Assembly: GCF_023015985.1 (NCBI RefSeq) | Contig: NZ_JALKAO010000002.1 | Coordinates: forward strand, 310,001 to 374,000 | Length of the DNA: 64,000 nt | Direction: 5' to 3' | DNA from: Marivita sp. S6314 | Lineage (GTDB): Bacteria > Pseudomonadota > Alphaproteobacteria > Rhodobacterales > Rhodobacteraceae | In this document: positions 33,888 to 41,860 of the stretch, one piece after another | Layout: every line of letters begins with the position of its first letter | Numbering within the stretch: the stretch's first letter is position 1 | The notes under the pieces: model-generated | What the model saw: the letters and a program-made list of their open reading frames with translations, nothing else | What the model was told of the DNA's origin: nothing | Databases searched by the model: none | Position numbers and translations under genes: made by a program

Positions 33888-35516
33888 ATGGGTTGGATGC
33901 GCGATGAGAGCGGGTTGGAGAAACGGGCGGCGAATTACGTCCCGCTGACCCCGTTGTCCCATTTGAAACGGGCGGCAGAGGTGTTTCCGAACACGCTGGC
34001 CGTGGTGCATGGAGCGCATCGCAAGACCTATGCCGAATACCATGACCGCGTGACGCGGCTGGCCTCTGCGCTGGCGCAGATGGGGGTAAAGCCCGGCGAC
34101 GTGGTGGCGACGATCCTGCCCAATATCCCCGCCCAGGCCGAAGCGCATTTCGGCGTGCCCGCGTGTGGTGCAGTGCTGAACACGATCAACACCCGTCTGG
34201 ATGTGGACACGATTGCCTACATTCTGGACCACGGCGAAGCCAAGGTTGTGCTGTGTGATCCGCAGTTCATGTCTGTTCTTGCCGAGGCCATTGAACTGAT
34301 GGAGGGCGACGCGCCTCAGGTGATCGAAGTGGCCGACCCGCATGAGGGCGTGCATGCGTCCAGCGACTATCCGGAATACGAGGATGTGTTGGCGGGCGGC
34401 GATCCGACCTTTGACTGGCGGATGCCAGAGGACGAATGGGAGAGCCTTGCGCTGAACTATACGTCCGGCACAACCGGACGGCCCAAGGGCGTCGTCTACC
34501 ACCATCGGGGTGCCTATCTGATGACGATGGGCACGGTGGTGAGCTGGCAGCTAACGTTGCGGCCCAAATACCTGACGATTGTGCCGCTGTTTCACTGCAA
34601 TGGCTGGAACCACACGTGGATGATGCCGCTGCTGGGCGGCACGGTGGTCTGTTGCCGCGATGTCAGCGCCAAGGCGATTTACGACGCGATTGCCGATGAA
34701 GGTGTGACCCATTTCGGCGGCGCGCCGATTGTTCTGAACCTCATCGTGAACGCCGACCCGGCGGATCGGCGCGACTTTGACCACGACGTGCAGGTCTTTA
34801 CCGCTGGCGCGCCCCCTGCCCCGGCAACCCTCGCCAAGATCGGTGATCTGGGGTTCAACGTGATGCAGGTGTACGGGCTGACCGAAACCTACGGGCATGT
34901 GACCGAATGCCTGTGGCAGGGCGAGGCGTGGGACGGGCTGGACCAGGACGCGCAGTCCGGCATCAAGGCGCGGCAGGGCGTGGCGTTTCCGATGATGGAA
35001 CATATCGACGTGTTCGACGAAGACGGCAAACCCGTGACCCGTGATGGCAAAACCCAGGGTGAGATTGTCATTCGCGGCAATTCGGTGATGAAAGGCTACC
35101 TGAAGAACCCCAAGGCGACCGAAGAGGCCTTTGCCGGTGGATATTTCCATTCCGGCGATATCGCGGTGATGCATCCGGACGCCTATTGCCAGATCGCGGA
35201 CCGGGCCAAGGACATCATCATCTCGGGGGGTGAGAACATCTCATCGGTCGAGGTCGAAGGCACGCTGATGAGCCATGATGCGGTCTTGCTTTGTGCCGTT
35301 GTTGCCAAGCCGGACGACAAGTGGGGCGAAGTGCCCTGCGCCTTTGTCGAACTGAAGGACAATCACACCGCAACCGAGGCCGAACTAATCGCCTTTGCGC
35401 GGACCAAGCTGGCCGGGTTCAAAACCCCCAAAACCGTGGTGTTCGAAGAGCTTCCCAAGACATCGACCGGCAAGATTCAGAAATTCCAGCTTCGGGAGCG
35501 GGCAAAAACGCTGTAA
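33888..35516 (+). CDS. AMP-forming acyl-CoA ligase, DmdB/AlkK-like
   Basis: 542-aa ANL-superfamily enzyme that activates a carboxylic acid to its CoA thioester through an acyl-AMP. Motifs: YTSGTTGRPKGVVYHH (from residue 191), the VPLFHCNGWNHTWMMPL acyl-pocket segment, VYGLTETYGHVTE (A5), HSGDIAVMHPDAY (A7) and the catalytic Lys in PKTSTGKIQKFQLRE. Sequence style matches medium-chain and methylmercaptopropionate CoA ligases of roseobacters (DmdB); the exact acid is uncertain. A weak GGGGAG precedes the ATG. Confidence 0.88.
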   Translation: MGWMRDESGLEKRAANYVPLTPLSHLKRAAEVFPNTLAVVHGAHRKTYAEYHDRVTRLASALAQMGVKPGDVVATILPNIPAQAEAHFGVPACGAVLNTINTRLDVDTIAYILDHGEAKVVLCDPQFMSVLAEAIELMEGDAPQVIEVADPHEGVHASSDYPEYEDVLAGGDPTFDWRMPEDEWESLALNYTSGTTGRPKGVVYHHRGAYLMTMGTVVSWQLTLRPKYLTIVPLFHCNGWNHTWMMPLLGGTVVCCRDVSAKAIYDAIADEGVTHFGGAPIVLNLIVNADPADRRDFDHDVQVFTAGAPPAPATLAKIGDLGFNVMQVYGLTETYGHVTECLWQGEAWDGLDQDAQSGIKARQGVAFPMMEHIDVFDEDGKPVTRDGKTQGEIVIRGNSVMKGYLKNPKATEEAFAGGYFHSGDIAVMHPDAYCQIADRAKDIIISGGENISSVEVEGTLMSHDAVLLCAVVAKPDDKWGEVPCAFVELKDNHTATEAELIAFARTKLAGFKTPKTVVFEELPKTSTGKIQKFQLRERAKTL

Positions 35517-35587
35517 CGGCTGTCGCATTGCGGGGAATCGCCGACGGGTGTACGCTTTGCCCCAGTGAATGAGGCAGAGCAGCCCGG

Positions 35588-36613
35588 ATGACAGCGCTAA
35601 AGGAATTTCAACGGCTTGAGGCCGCAGGGGTCTGGCGTGCAACGCCCGGAGACCAGCGCAAGGACGTTGTTGTGTCGCTTGGGGATGCCTCGATCACGAT
35701 CTTCGATCTGCGCGAAAACGTTCTGGCGCATTGGTCGATTGCTGCCGTGGCCCGCGCCAACAAGGGGCAGCGCCCGGCCGTCTATCATCCCGACGGGGAC
35801 CCCGGTGAAACGCTGGAACTGGGCGAGGACGGCGTCGAGATGATCGACGCTATCGAACAGATCCGCACCGCCATCGACAAAAGCCGCGCCAAGCCGGGAA
35901 AGCTGCGGCTTTGGATCACCGGGGTGATCGCCTTTGTCATCGGAGCCGCGATTTTCCTGTGGTTGCCGGATGCGCTGCTGCGGCACACGGTTCAGGTTGT
36001 GCCTGCCGTGAAACGGAACGAGATCGGGGACGCGCTGCTTGCCCGGATCACGCGGATTTCGGGCCAGATGTGCATGACACGCGATGCGCGCGAACCGTTG
36101 CGGCGGCTGGCCTCGCGGGTGCTTGGCCCCGGACAACGCGGCGCGCTGGTGGTATTGCCTGCAGGCGTCGCCGAGACCGCGCATTTGCCGGGCGGGCGCA
36201 TTCTGTTGAACCGGGCGCTGATCGAAGATCCTGAGGAACCCGATGTCACCGCCGGGTATATCCTGACCGAACGTGTGCGGGCGCTGACGCAGGATCCGCT
36301 GGAGGAGATGCTGATCGAAACAGGGTTGTGGTCGAGCCTGCGGTTGCTCACCACGGGCGAACTGACCGACGCGGATCTGCAACGCTACAGCGAATACCTG
36401 TTGGCCAAAGAGCCCGCCCCGGTGTCAGATGACATGCTGATCGCCGCGTTCGAAACCGCCGAACTGCGGTCGACTCCCTATGCCTATGCCGTTGATATCA
36501 CCGGGGAAAGCACGCTGCCCCTGATCGAGGCTGACCCGATGGCCGACCGCGACGCGCGCCCGGTCCTGAGCGATGGTGACTGGCTTCGGTTGCAAGGCAT
36601 CTGCGGCGAATAA
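35588..36613 (+). CDS. Membrane protein resembling an M48 peptidase without HExxH
   Basis: A 341-aa protein: a soluble N-domain (about 1-98), one membrane helix (LWITGVIAFVIGAAIFLWLP, about 101-120) and an exported or cytosolic C-domain. The C-domain has VKRNEIGDALLARI and LPGGRILLNRALIEDPEEPD followed by VTAGYILTERVRALTQDP. The LPGG-x-I-x-L-x-x-x-L block is that of M48 metalloproteases, but where HExxH should stand is YILTERVR, so it is probably catalytically dead. It follows the acyl-CoA ligase by 71 nt. Confidence 0.6.
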   Translation: MTALKEFQRLEAAGVWRATPGDQRKDVVVSLGDASITIFDLRENVLAHWSIAAVARANKGQRPAVYHPDGDPGETLELGEDGVEMIDAIEQIRTAIDKSRAKPGKLRLWITGVIAFVIGAAIFLWLPDALLRHTVQVVPAVKRNEIGDALLARITRISGQMCMTRDAREPLRRLASRVLGPGQRGALVVLPAGVAETAHLPGGRILLNRALIEDPEEPDVTAGYILTERVRALTQDPLEEMLIETGLWSSLRLLTTGELTDADLQRYSEYLLAKEPAPVSDDMLIAAFETAELRSTPYAYAVDITGESTLPLIEADPMADRDARPVLSDGDWLRLQGICGE

Positions 36614-36638
36614 CCCCGCCACCGATGCCACGCGCCCG

Positions 36639-36659
36639 TAGGCCGGGTTTCAGCCCGGC
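36639..36659. repeat. REP-like hairpin
   Basis: GTAGGCCGGGTTTCAGCCCGG, a third copy of the hairpin found at 32699-32758, in the convergent gap between the M48-like and envelope-protein genes. Confidence 0.65.
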
Positions 36660-36694
36660 ACCGGTCTTATCCAAATCTGAAGCCGTCCCGTGTT

Positions 36695-37315
36695 CTAGTG
36701 CCCCAGCCCCTTGCCACGGCCAACGATCACCGGTTCCTTGATGTCCTGTCCTTCGCGCAACAGGCGGCGGGGCACGGTGTTGCTCCAGACCTGTTGCGTT
36801 GCGCGATACCCGTTGCGGGTCATATGCGCCCGATGCGGGTTGAGCCGGTCATCCTCCCACGCGGGTTTGTAGCCTTTGGGAACCGGCGGCAGCGTATCGC
36901 CCTGCATGTCATAGACATGTTTGGGCACGATCCGTTCCGGCACAACGCGACGCGTCTGTGTGTATTTATGGCTTTGCACGGTGCGGTTCGGAACCACGCG
37001 CACGGTCCGTTCGGGGGTAATGATCACCGGTGCTGCCTGGGCCACAACGACGGACCGCGTTGGCGCCAGGGACGGCGTCTGACCGCAGATTAACTGCCGG
37101 TCGCGCGACACCCGTGGCACCCAGTTCACCGAACCGTCCACCCCAGCGCGCACATAGACGCAGCCTCGGCTGTCGACATATTGCTTACCGGTAAAACTGG
37201 CAGGCGGAAATTCCGCAGGCGGCCCCACGGACCGCAAGTTCTGCGCCGAAGCGCCCGTTATCGAAAGCGTCGCCGCAGCCAGCACGGCCAGCGCCGTCAG
37301 TTTGAAACCCGTCAT
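36695..37315 (-). CDS. Exported envelope protein, SPOR-like family of Rhodobacterales
   Basis: A 206-aa protein with a signal peptide ([24 protein letters not shown]). The mature start has [20 protein letters not shown], then [19 protein letters not shown], a block seen in Rhodobacterales SPOR-domain and cell-envelope proteins. The rest is Pro/Arg/Val-rich ([18 protein letters not shown]). It lacks a full SPOR domain, so it may be a truncated or divergent member. It was originally the gene downstream of upp before the IS1595-type element inserted. Confidence 0.65.
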   Translation of the reverse strand: MTGFKLTALAVLAAATLSITGASAQNLRSVGPPAEFPPASFTGKQYVDSRGCVYVRAGVDGSVNWVPRVSRDRQLICGQTPSLAPTRSVVVAQAAPVIITPERTVRVVPNRTVQSHKYTQTRRVVPERIVPKHVYDMQGDTLPPVPKGYKPAWEDDRLNPHRAHMTRNGYRATQQVWSNTVPRRLLREGQDIKEPVIVGRGKGLGH

Positions 37316-37372
37316 AAGTCTGTCCCCACAGATGTGGGGAAAGACTGCCTGTCAGCCCTTTGACTGTAAAGC

Positions 37373-37380
37373 GCTATTTG
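37373..37380. repeat. Left 8-bp target duplication of the IS1595-type element
   Basis: GCTATTTG, identical to 40223-40230. It is immediately followed by the left terminal inverted repeat. Confidence 0.8.
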
Positions 37381-37406
37381 GCGGCTTTATGTATCAAACG
37401 CACCAA
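37381..37406 (+). repeat. Left terminal inverted repeat
   Basis: 26 nt, matching the reverse complement of 40199-40224 except at positions 6 (T/C) and 18 (A/G). Confidence 0.85.
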
Positions 37407-37441
37407 CAATCTAGCTGATCTTCTGCCTCGTGTGAATCATC

Positions 37442-37828
37442 ATGCGGGGTATGATTAAGCAGTTGAAAATGCACAGGCACAGCGACGAAACGATTAACAC
37501 ATCGCTGTACTACCTACGCGCTCAGATTATCCGAAACGGTGATAGTGGGCTGAAGCACGTCGAGGCCCTTATGCACCAGCGTGGGCTTGATCTGGACGCC
37601 CTGCCCGTCCCTGAGAAGCGCAACCGGCGTTTTCGCAAGGGGCAGTTACGTCAGGCGTTGCTTGATGAGTTGCGCAAGGGGCCGCGCACGTCGCGTCAGC
37701 TACAGGACGCCATTGGGCATAGCATGAACAACTTCCGGCACACGCTGTTGACGCTAGAAGCGCGTGGGGTGGTGCGGCATGAGAGGCGGGTGTGGAAGCT
37801 GGCCCTACGGGGCCAGCGACCTTTTTAG
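37442..37828 (+). CDS. Passenger gene: winged-helix-like protein, 128 aa
   Basis: Basic protein with an N-terminal helical part (RHSDETINTSLYYLRAQIIR, GLKHVEALMHQRGLDLDALP) and a C-terminal winged-helix-like domain: RKGQLRQALLDELRKGPRTS, SRQLQDAIGHSMNNFRHTLL and LEARGVVRHERRVWKL. It is likely a DNA-binding regulator. A second ATG at 37451 is possible. Its stop overlaps that of the convergent HTH gene by 4 nt. As the first gene inside the left end it may control the transposase or passenger genes. Confidence 0.7.
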   Translation: MRGMIKQLKMHRHSDETINTSLYYLRAQIIRNGDSGLKHVEALMHQRGLDLDALPVPEKRNRRFRKGQLRQALLDELRKGPRTSRQLQDAIGHSMNNFRHTLLTLEARGVVRHERRVWKLALRGQRPF

Positions 37829-38010
37829 ACGCCAGACAGACGTTTTGCTTCGGGAAAGCGTTTGCCGTTCAGTACTTCGCTAACGCGGCCTTGGTTCACA
37901 CCAAGCTTGGCTGCGATGTGATGCTGTAACCAACCTTTTATGGTCAGCTTCCATATCTCAACAGCGTCTTGCAGGGATAACCGCCTGCTCGGTTTCGTCG
38001 GATCAACCAT
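37825..38010 (-). CDS. Passenger gene: small HTH protein, 61 aa
   Basis: A short protein carrying one helix-turn-helix: SLQDAVEIWKLTIKGWLQHH, then AAKLGVNQGRVSEVLNGKRF, the pattern of a Cro/XRE or resolvase-type DNA reader (A-x-x-L-G-V-x-x-x-x-V-S-x-V-L). A GGAA lies 8 nt ahead of the ATG at 38010; a longer start at 38100 is possible. It follows the transposase on the same strand and may repress it. Confidence 0.7.
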   Translation of the reverse strand: MVDPTKPSRRLSLQDAVEIWKLTIKGWLQHHIAAKLGVNQGRVSEVLNGKRFPEAKRLSGV

Positions 38011-38243
38011 TAGGTCAATTCCTTTCCAGAAACCGTAGGGCAGTATTGACGTGTGAGTCATCACGTGCCTATAAGGCAGTGTGATATCACAAACCGCCAC
38101 CGCCCTACGGTGGTTGCAGATAGGCGCACAGGTCTGACCACCTGTGCGCTTTTTTGTTTAATCTGATTCGCCTGTGGCTGTCTAGCGACACCCACCACAT
38201 TTATGGGTCTGTCAATTTGGCGTAACAAAATGTGTTAGGTGCA

Positions 38244-39206
38244 TTACGCCGCACGCTGCCAGTAACCTTTCCAGTTGCGGGACACTCGCGCGCCCATCGC
38301 GTTGCTGACCAGCGTGTGCGCCAGAGTGCCGTTGTCGGTGCGGCGGTTGTCCTCCAGCCATGCAGCGTGATTGGCGTACTGGTGAAGGTAGTGCGGGCTG
38401 ACATGGTGGTGTTGACCGACAACCATGCGGCGCAGGCGGGAGAAATAGCTTTCGACCATGTTGGTGTGCTTGCCGTGGTCGCTGTAGATTTCGCTGTGAT
38501 TGACGCGCTCAACATCCCAACCCGCGTGAAGCAAGTCCCAGTGGCTGGCCTCGTCTGCGGACAGAGTAGCCATGCGGTCAACATTCTCGTTCACCAGTGC
38601 AACGCCTTCCCCCTCAATGCGGGTAACAAACGGCAGGACGCGGCCTTGACGCTCACGCAGGGCGACAACGACGCGGCGCTTGTCCGAGCGGTTCTCTTTC
38701 AGGCGGCGGTCCTTGCGGTCTGCCTTTGCGTTCTCGGGGCGAACATGACCGCCAAAGTATGCGCCATCGACCTCAACATGACCGTCCAGCACTTCGCCTG
38801 TCTGGACCTCTTGCGCCATCGCTTCACGCAGTTTGTGGGCCAGCACAAAGGCTGTTTTGTACTGGCAGTCCAGATCGCGGGAAAGCTGGATCATGCTCAC
38901 GCCTTTGGACGCGTTTACGATTATGCAGATCGCCGCCAGTAGGTCCACAAAGTCCATCTTGCGGCTGGCGAAGATGGTACCGGATGTAACGCTGAACTGG
39001 TGCGCACACGCCTTGCACTTGAACTTGCGACGGGTGGTGATCTTGTACGTTGCGTCATGACTGCAACGTGGGCAAACCGCCTCGCCATTTGTCTCAGGCC
39101 AGCGCATTTCGCAGAACGTCTGATAGGCCGCAGCTTCGCCAGCCTTGTAGATTGCACGAAGGCTGAGGGTGCGGGACGCTGCTGAAAGGAGGAAGTGCTG
39201 TGCCAT
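38244..39206 (-). CDS. IS1595 family transposase
   Basis: 320-aa transposase with the family's layout: an N-terminal zinc ribbon (VCPRCSHDATYK with FKCKACAHQFS, residues about 44-70), a helical segment (GVSMIQLSRDLDCQYKTAFV), and the DDE domain (ISXO2-like) with HVEVDGAYFGGHVRPEN, SDKRRVVVALRERQGRVLP and HTNMVESYFSRLRRMV carrying the acidic residues. There is no frameshift, so it is probably active. GGAGG lies near the start. It moves the element bounded by repeats at 37381 and 40224. Confidence 0.93.
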   Translation of the reverse strand: MAQHFLLSAASRTLSLRAIYKAGEAAAYQTFCEMRWPETNGEAVCPRCSHDATYKITTRRKFKCKACAHQFSVTSGTIFASRKMDFVDLLAAICIIVNASKGVSMIQLSRDLDCQYKTAFVLAHKLREAMAQEVQTGEVLDGHVEVDGAYFGGHVRPENAKADRKDRRLKENRSDKRRVVVALRERQGRVLPFVTRIEGEGVALVNENVDRMATLSADEASHWDLLHAGWDVERVNHSEIYSDHGKHTNMVESYFSRLRRMVVGQHHHVSPHYLHQYANHAAWLEDNRRTDNGTLAHTLVSNAMGARVSRNWKGYWQRAA

Positions 39207-39310
39207 TGTGTACTCTGTGATTACTTATATCACATATATAGTACGTATAGGCACCGTTTACAATGGCAAATATCACATATACGATGCCTTTATCATATAT
39301 GGAGAACATT
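39207..39310. promoter_or_regulatory. AT-rich divergent promoter region in the element
   Basis: The gap between the transposase and DUF6471 genes is far richer in A and T than its surroundings. It repeats the word ATATCACATATA-like: TTATATCACATATATAGT near 39227, AATATCACATATACGA near 39270 and TATCATATATGG near 39292. These could be operator copies for the DUF6471 or another HTH protein. Confidence 0.5.
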
Positions 39311-39523
39311 ATGCCGGATCAAACCGACTGGGAAGCCAAGGCCGCGAACATCTTGAAGGCTGAGTTAAAGCGCAAGGGCGTTACCTACGCACAGCTTGCG
39401 GAGTTGATCGGAGACAAGGAGCCAAATGTCAGGAATAAGCTATCACGCGGGAAGTTTAGTGCAGCATTCTTTTTGGAATGCATCGACAGCTTAGGCGTAG
39501 CGGCTATTCGATTAAATAATTGA
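39311..39523 (+). CDS. Passenger gene: DUF6471 protein
   Basis: 70-aa protein with the DUF6471 pattern: DWEAKAANILKAELKRKGVT, AQLAELIGDKEPNVRNKLSR, then GKFSAAFFLECIDSLGVAAI. It resembles a one-domain XRE-like helix-turn-helix. It is divergent from the transposase across a 104-nt AT-rich gap containing repeated TATCACATAT-like words, so it may regulate that promoter. GGAG lies 6 nt before the ATG at 39311. Its 3' end overlaps the convergent membrane gene by 20 nt. Confidence 0.85.
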   Translation: MPDQTDWEAKAANILKAELKRKGVTYAQLAELIGDKEPNVRNKLSRGKFSAAFFLECIDSLGVAAIRLNN

Positions 39524-40133
39524 CTGATACATCTTCATCGGGTGATGGCGGGCTTAGCAAATAACTGATTAAAATATTCCTTCCTTTGTCAGATGTAATA
39601 ACTCTGTAGAAATTTCGCGCGTTGCTGCCATGACCGTTTTGCTCTTGTGGGTAGAGGACATTTGCTTCAGGCGGGAACATTAGTGTGTGCTGTCCCGCAG
39701 CAAATATTTCGACTATTGTTTCTGAGTAAAAACCTCGTTCGGGGAATCCGGTAAACGCTACTTCAAGATTCCCTATAGAAGTTATGCGGTGATATTCACC
39801 CTCAAGTAGGTCTATGGTTATTTTGCCCTTTACCGTTCCATGCTCAATGATTTTACTTGGCATTTTTTCATGTGATTTTGGAATGAGCGCCGGTTGCCTT
39901 GGCCACGAAATCCACATCAACCACGAAGTAGAAAGTAAAGCAAAAGTCCAGGGGACATACCAAGGTACAGTTAGCAACCAACGAAAGAAAATATCCAGTG
40001 CACTCACGGCGACACCAATATCATCTGGTGCTGTGGACCAACCAATGAGATCAAGCGTCGACCTGACGGCCGCAATGGCCCACCCGCCCAAGGCAAGAAA
40101 AAAGCTAAGCAATCTTTTAAAAAACAAAGCCAT
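39504..40133 (-). CDS. Passenger gene: two-helix membrane protein of unknown function
   Basis: 209-aa protein with two N-terminal membrane segments (FFKRLLSFFLALGGWAIAAV; LLTVPWYVPWTFALLSTSWL) and a soluble C-domain of about 125 residues. The C-domain is beta-rich in appearance (KGKITIDLLEGEYHRITSIG, AAGQHTLMFPPEANVLYPQE). No family is recognisable. Base composition is the least GC-rich of the element. It reads inward from near the right end and could be the true cargo of the transposon (envelope, exclusion or stress role are guesses). Confidence 0.65.
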   Translation of the reverse strand: MALFFKRLLSFFLALGGWAIAAVRSTLDLIGWSTAPDDIGVAVSALDIFFRWLLTVPWYVPWTFALLSTSWLMWISWPRQPALIPKSHEKMPSKIIEHGTVKGKITIDLLEGEYHRITSIGNLEVAFTGFPERGFYSETIVEIFAAGQHTLMFPPEANVLYPQEQNGHGSNARNFYRVITSDKGRNILISYLLSPPSPDEDVSVNYLIE

Positions 40134-40198
40134 TTTAGATAGATGCCACAACAAAACAGTGGATGTGGAGTCCTAATCATCACGCACCCCACCGAAGC

Positions 40199-40224
40199 TT
40201 GGTGCGCTTGATACATAAGGCCGC
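40199..40224 (-). repeat. Right terminal inverted repeat
   Basis: TTGGTGCGCTTGATACATAA and on; its reverse complement matches 37381-37406 at 24 of 26 positions. Its last two bases overlap the right target duplication. Confidence 0.85.
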
Positions 40225-40230
40225 TATTTG
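40223..40230. repeat. Right 8-bp target duplication
   Basis: GCTATTTG, equal to 37373-37380. Read on the minus strand it contains the last codon (AAA) and stop (TAG) of upp. Confidence 0.8.
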
Positions 40231-40856
40231 GTGCCAAACATCCGGTCACCCGCGTCGCCGAGGCCGGGTACGATGTAGCCCAGTTCATTGAGGTGACTAT
40301 CAAGCGCGGCGGTCACGACCGGGACGTCAGGGTGGGCCTCTTTCATGCGGGCCACGCCTTCCGGTGCGGCAAGCAGGCAGAGGAAGATGATGTTTTTGGC
40401 CCCGGCTTCCTTGAGCATGTCGATGGCGGCGGCAGAGCTGTTGCCGGTGGCGAGCATCGGATCGACGACAATTGTCATGCGATCCTCAAGTTCTGCCGGG
40501 ACCTTGAAGTAATACTTCACCGGCTCCAGCGTTTCTTCGTTGCGGTAAAGGCCGACAAAGCCGACGCGGGCGGCCGGGATGAGTTCGAGGATGCCATCCA
40601 GCAAGCCGTTGCCCGCCCGCAGGATCGACACAAGCGCCAGTTTCTTGCCGTCCAGAACCGGCGCATCCATCGGCTCCAGCGGGGTTTCGATGGTTTTGGT
40701 TGTCAGCGGCAGGTCGCGGGTGACTTCGTAGGCCAGCAAGTGGCTGATTTCCCGCAGCAATTGGCGGAACGATTTGGTCGAAGTGTCCTTGTCGCGCATC
40801 AGGCTGAGTTTGTGTTGAACCAGCGGGTGGTCGACGATGGTGAGGTGATCGGTCAT
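40224..40856 (-). CDS. upp: Uracil phosphoribosyltransferase
   Basis: 210-aa UPRTase converting uracil and PRPP to UMP. Motifs: [56 protein letters not shown] (the PRPP loop) and the C-terminal uracil-binding [17 protein letters not shown]. The ATG at 40856 overlaps the add stop by 4 nt. It is the last gene of the salvage operon, and its stop codon lies in the target duplication of the IS1595-type element, which has displaced whatever terminator followed. Confidence 0.95.
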   Translation of the reverse strand: MTDHLTIVDHPLVQHKLSLMRDKDTSTKSFRQLLREISHLLAYEVTRDLPLTTKTIETPLEPMDAPVLDGKKLALVSILRAGNGLLDGILELIPAARVGFVGLYRNEETLEPVKYYFKVPAELEDRMTIVVDPMLATGNSSAAAIDMLKEAGAKNIIFLCLLAAPEGVARMKEAHPDVPVVTAALDSHLNELGYIVPGLGDAGDRMFGTK

Positions 40857-41860
40857 GTGCGCTCCAGTCGTTTGAGAACCCGCGCGCGCGTGTCCTCGTC
40901 GCAAAACGCCGCGTTGGCGGCGGTTGTGTTTATCTCTGCAAAAACATCCGCGTCCCAGCCAAAGGTCCGGGCGAGGTTGAGGTATTCATCCCGCATCGTG
41001 GTGTGAAAGAAGGGCGGATCATCGGTGGACACGGTCACCTTCACGCCGCGTTCGCGCAGTTTTTCAATCGGATGTGCCGCCAGGTTCGGGTAGACATCCA
41101 GCACCACGTTGGAACCGGGGCAAACTTCGAGAACAATCTCGTTTTCCACAATCTTGTCCACAAGGGCGAGATCGTTGATGGCGTGCACGCCGTGCCCGAT
41201 GCGTTCGACGCCCAGATCGGTGATGGCATCAGCCACCGATTGCGCTCCGCCCCATTCACCCGCATGGGCGGTCAGGCGCAGGCCCGCTTCGCGTGCCATG
41301 TCAAAGCTGTAGGCAAAGTCTTTGGGTTTGCCTTTCATTTCGTCACCCGCGATTCCGAACCCGACGATCCAGTCGCCAGCGGTCTCGGCGGCGCAGAGCG
41401 CGGAGGCCTTGGCCTTGTCCGGTCCGAAATGGCGGATACAGGTCACGATGCCGCGCAGGATGATGCCGTGATCACGCTCGGCGGCGTCGGCGGCTTCGCG
41501 GATCGCGGCAAGATATTCGCGCCACGCGCCGACATCGCCGCCGCCACAGAAATCCGGCGACAGGAAGGTTTCGCAGTAAACCACGTCATTTGCCGCGCTT
41601 TCTTCAAGCACCGCCTTGGTCAGCCGTGCATAATCCTCGGGTGTTTTGAGAACGCTTGTCGCGGCTTCGTAGACGCTCAGGAAATGGACGAAATCCCGGA
41701 ACGCGTAGCCCCCGTCCGGTGCAAACACGCCCTCCAGATTGACGGATTTTTCCTGCGCCAGACCTTTGATGAAATGCGGCGGGGCCGCGCCTTCGTGGTG
41801 CAGGTGCAATTCCACCTTGGGCAGGCGCTTGATTCGATCAAGCTGTGCTTCGTCCATCAT
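40853..41860 (-). CDS. add: Adenosine deaminase
   Basis: 335-aa metal-dependent deaminase that turns (deoxy)adenosine into (deoxy)inosine. Zn ligands are in ELHLHHEGA (residues 17-25), [19 protein letters not shown] and [10 protein letters not shown]. The first motif has H-x-H-H-E-G-A rather than the classic H-x-H-L-D-G-A, still with both His. A related 6-aminodeoxyfutalosine or adenine deaminase activity is conceivable, but the operon argues for nucleoside salvage. ATG 41860 overlaps the deoB stop by 4 nt. Confidence 0.9.
   Translation of the reverse strand: MMDEAQLDRIKRLPKVELHLHHEGAAPPHFIKGLAQEKSVNLEGVFAPDGGYAFRDFVHFLSVYEAATSVLKTPEDYARLTKAVLEESAANDVVYCETFLSPDFCGGGDVGAWREYLAAIREAADAAERDHGIILRGIVTCIRHFGPDKAKASALCAAETAGDWIVGFGIAGDEMKGKPKDFAYSFDMAREAGLRLTAHAGEWGGAQSVADAITDLGVERIGHGVHAINDLALVDKIVENEIVLEVCPGSNVVLDVYPNLAAHPIEKLRERGVKVTVSTDDPPFFHTTMRDEYLNLARTFGWDADVFAEINTTAANAAFCDEDTRARVLKRLERT

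Larger units (their letters stand above)
37381..40222. mobile_element. Intact IS1595-family transposon with four passenger genes
   Basis: A 2.84-kb element. Its 26-nt ends match in inverted orientation at 24 positions: left 37381-37406 reads GCGGCTTTATGTATCAAACG and on; right 40199-40224 read in reverse is GCGGCCTTATGTATCAAGCG and on. It is flanked by identical GCTATTTG octamers (37373-37380; 40223-40230), the 8-bp duplication expected of IS1595 elements. It holds the transposase, two DNA-binding-type small genes, a DUF6471 gene and a membrane protein gene. DNA inside is less GC-rich than outside. The right duplication contains the Lys-stop of upp, so that gene remains whole. Confidence 0.85.

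Noticed and set aside
38160-38244. Possible terminal repeat close to the transposase 3' end, implying a shorter IS
   Set aside because: No matching inverted copy exists beyond the transposase start, whereas the 26-nt ends at 37381 and 40224 with 8-bp duplications define a larger element.
40853-41860. Adenine deaminase or 6-aminodeoxyfutalosine deaminase instead of adenosine deaminase
   Set aside because: The unusual H-x-H-H-E-G-A motif is noted, but tight coupling with cdd, deoA, deoB and upp favours nucleoside salvage.
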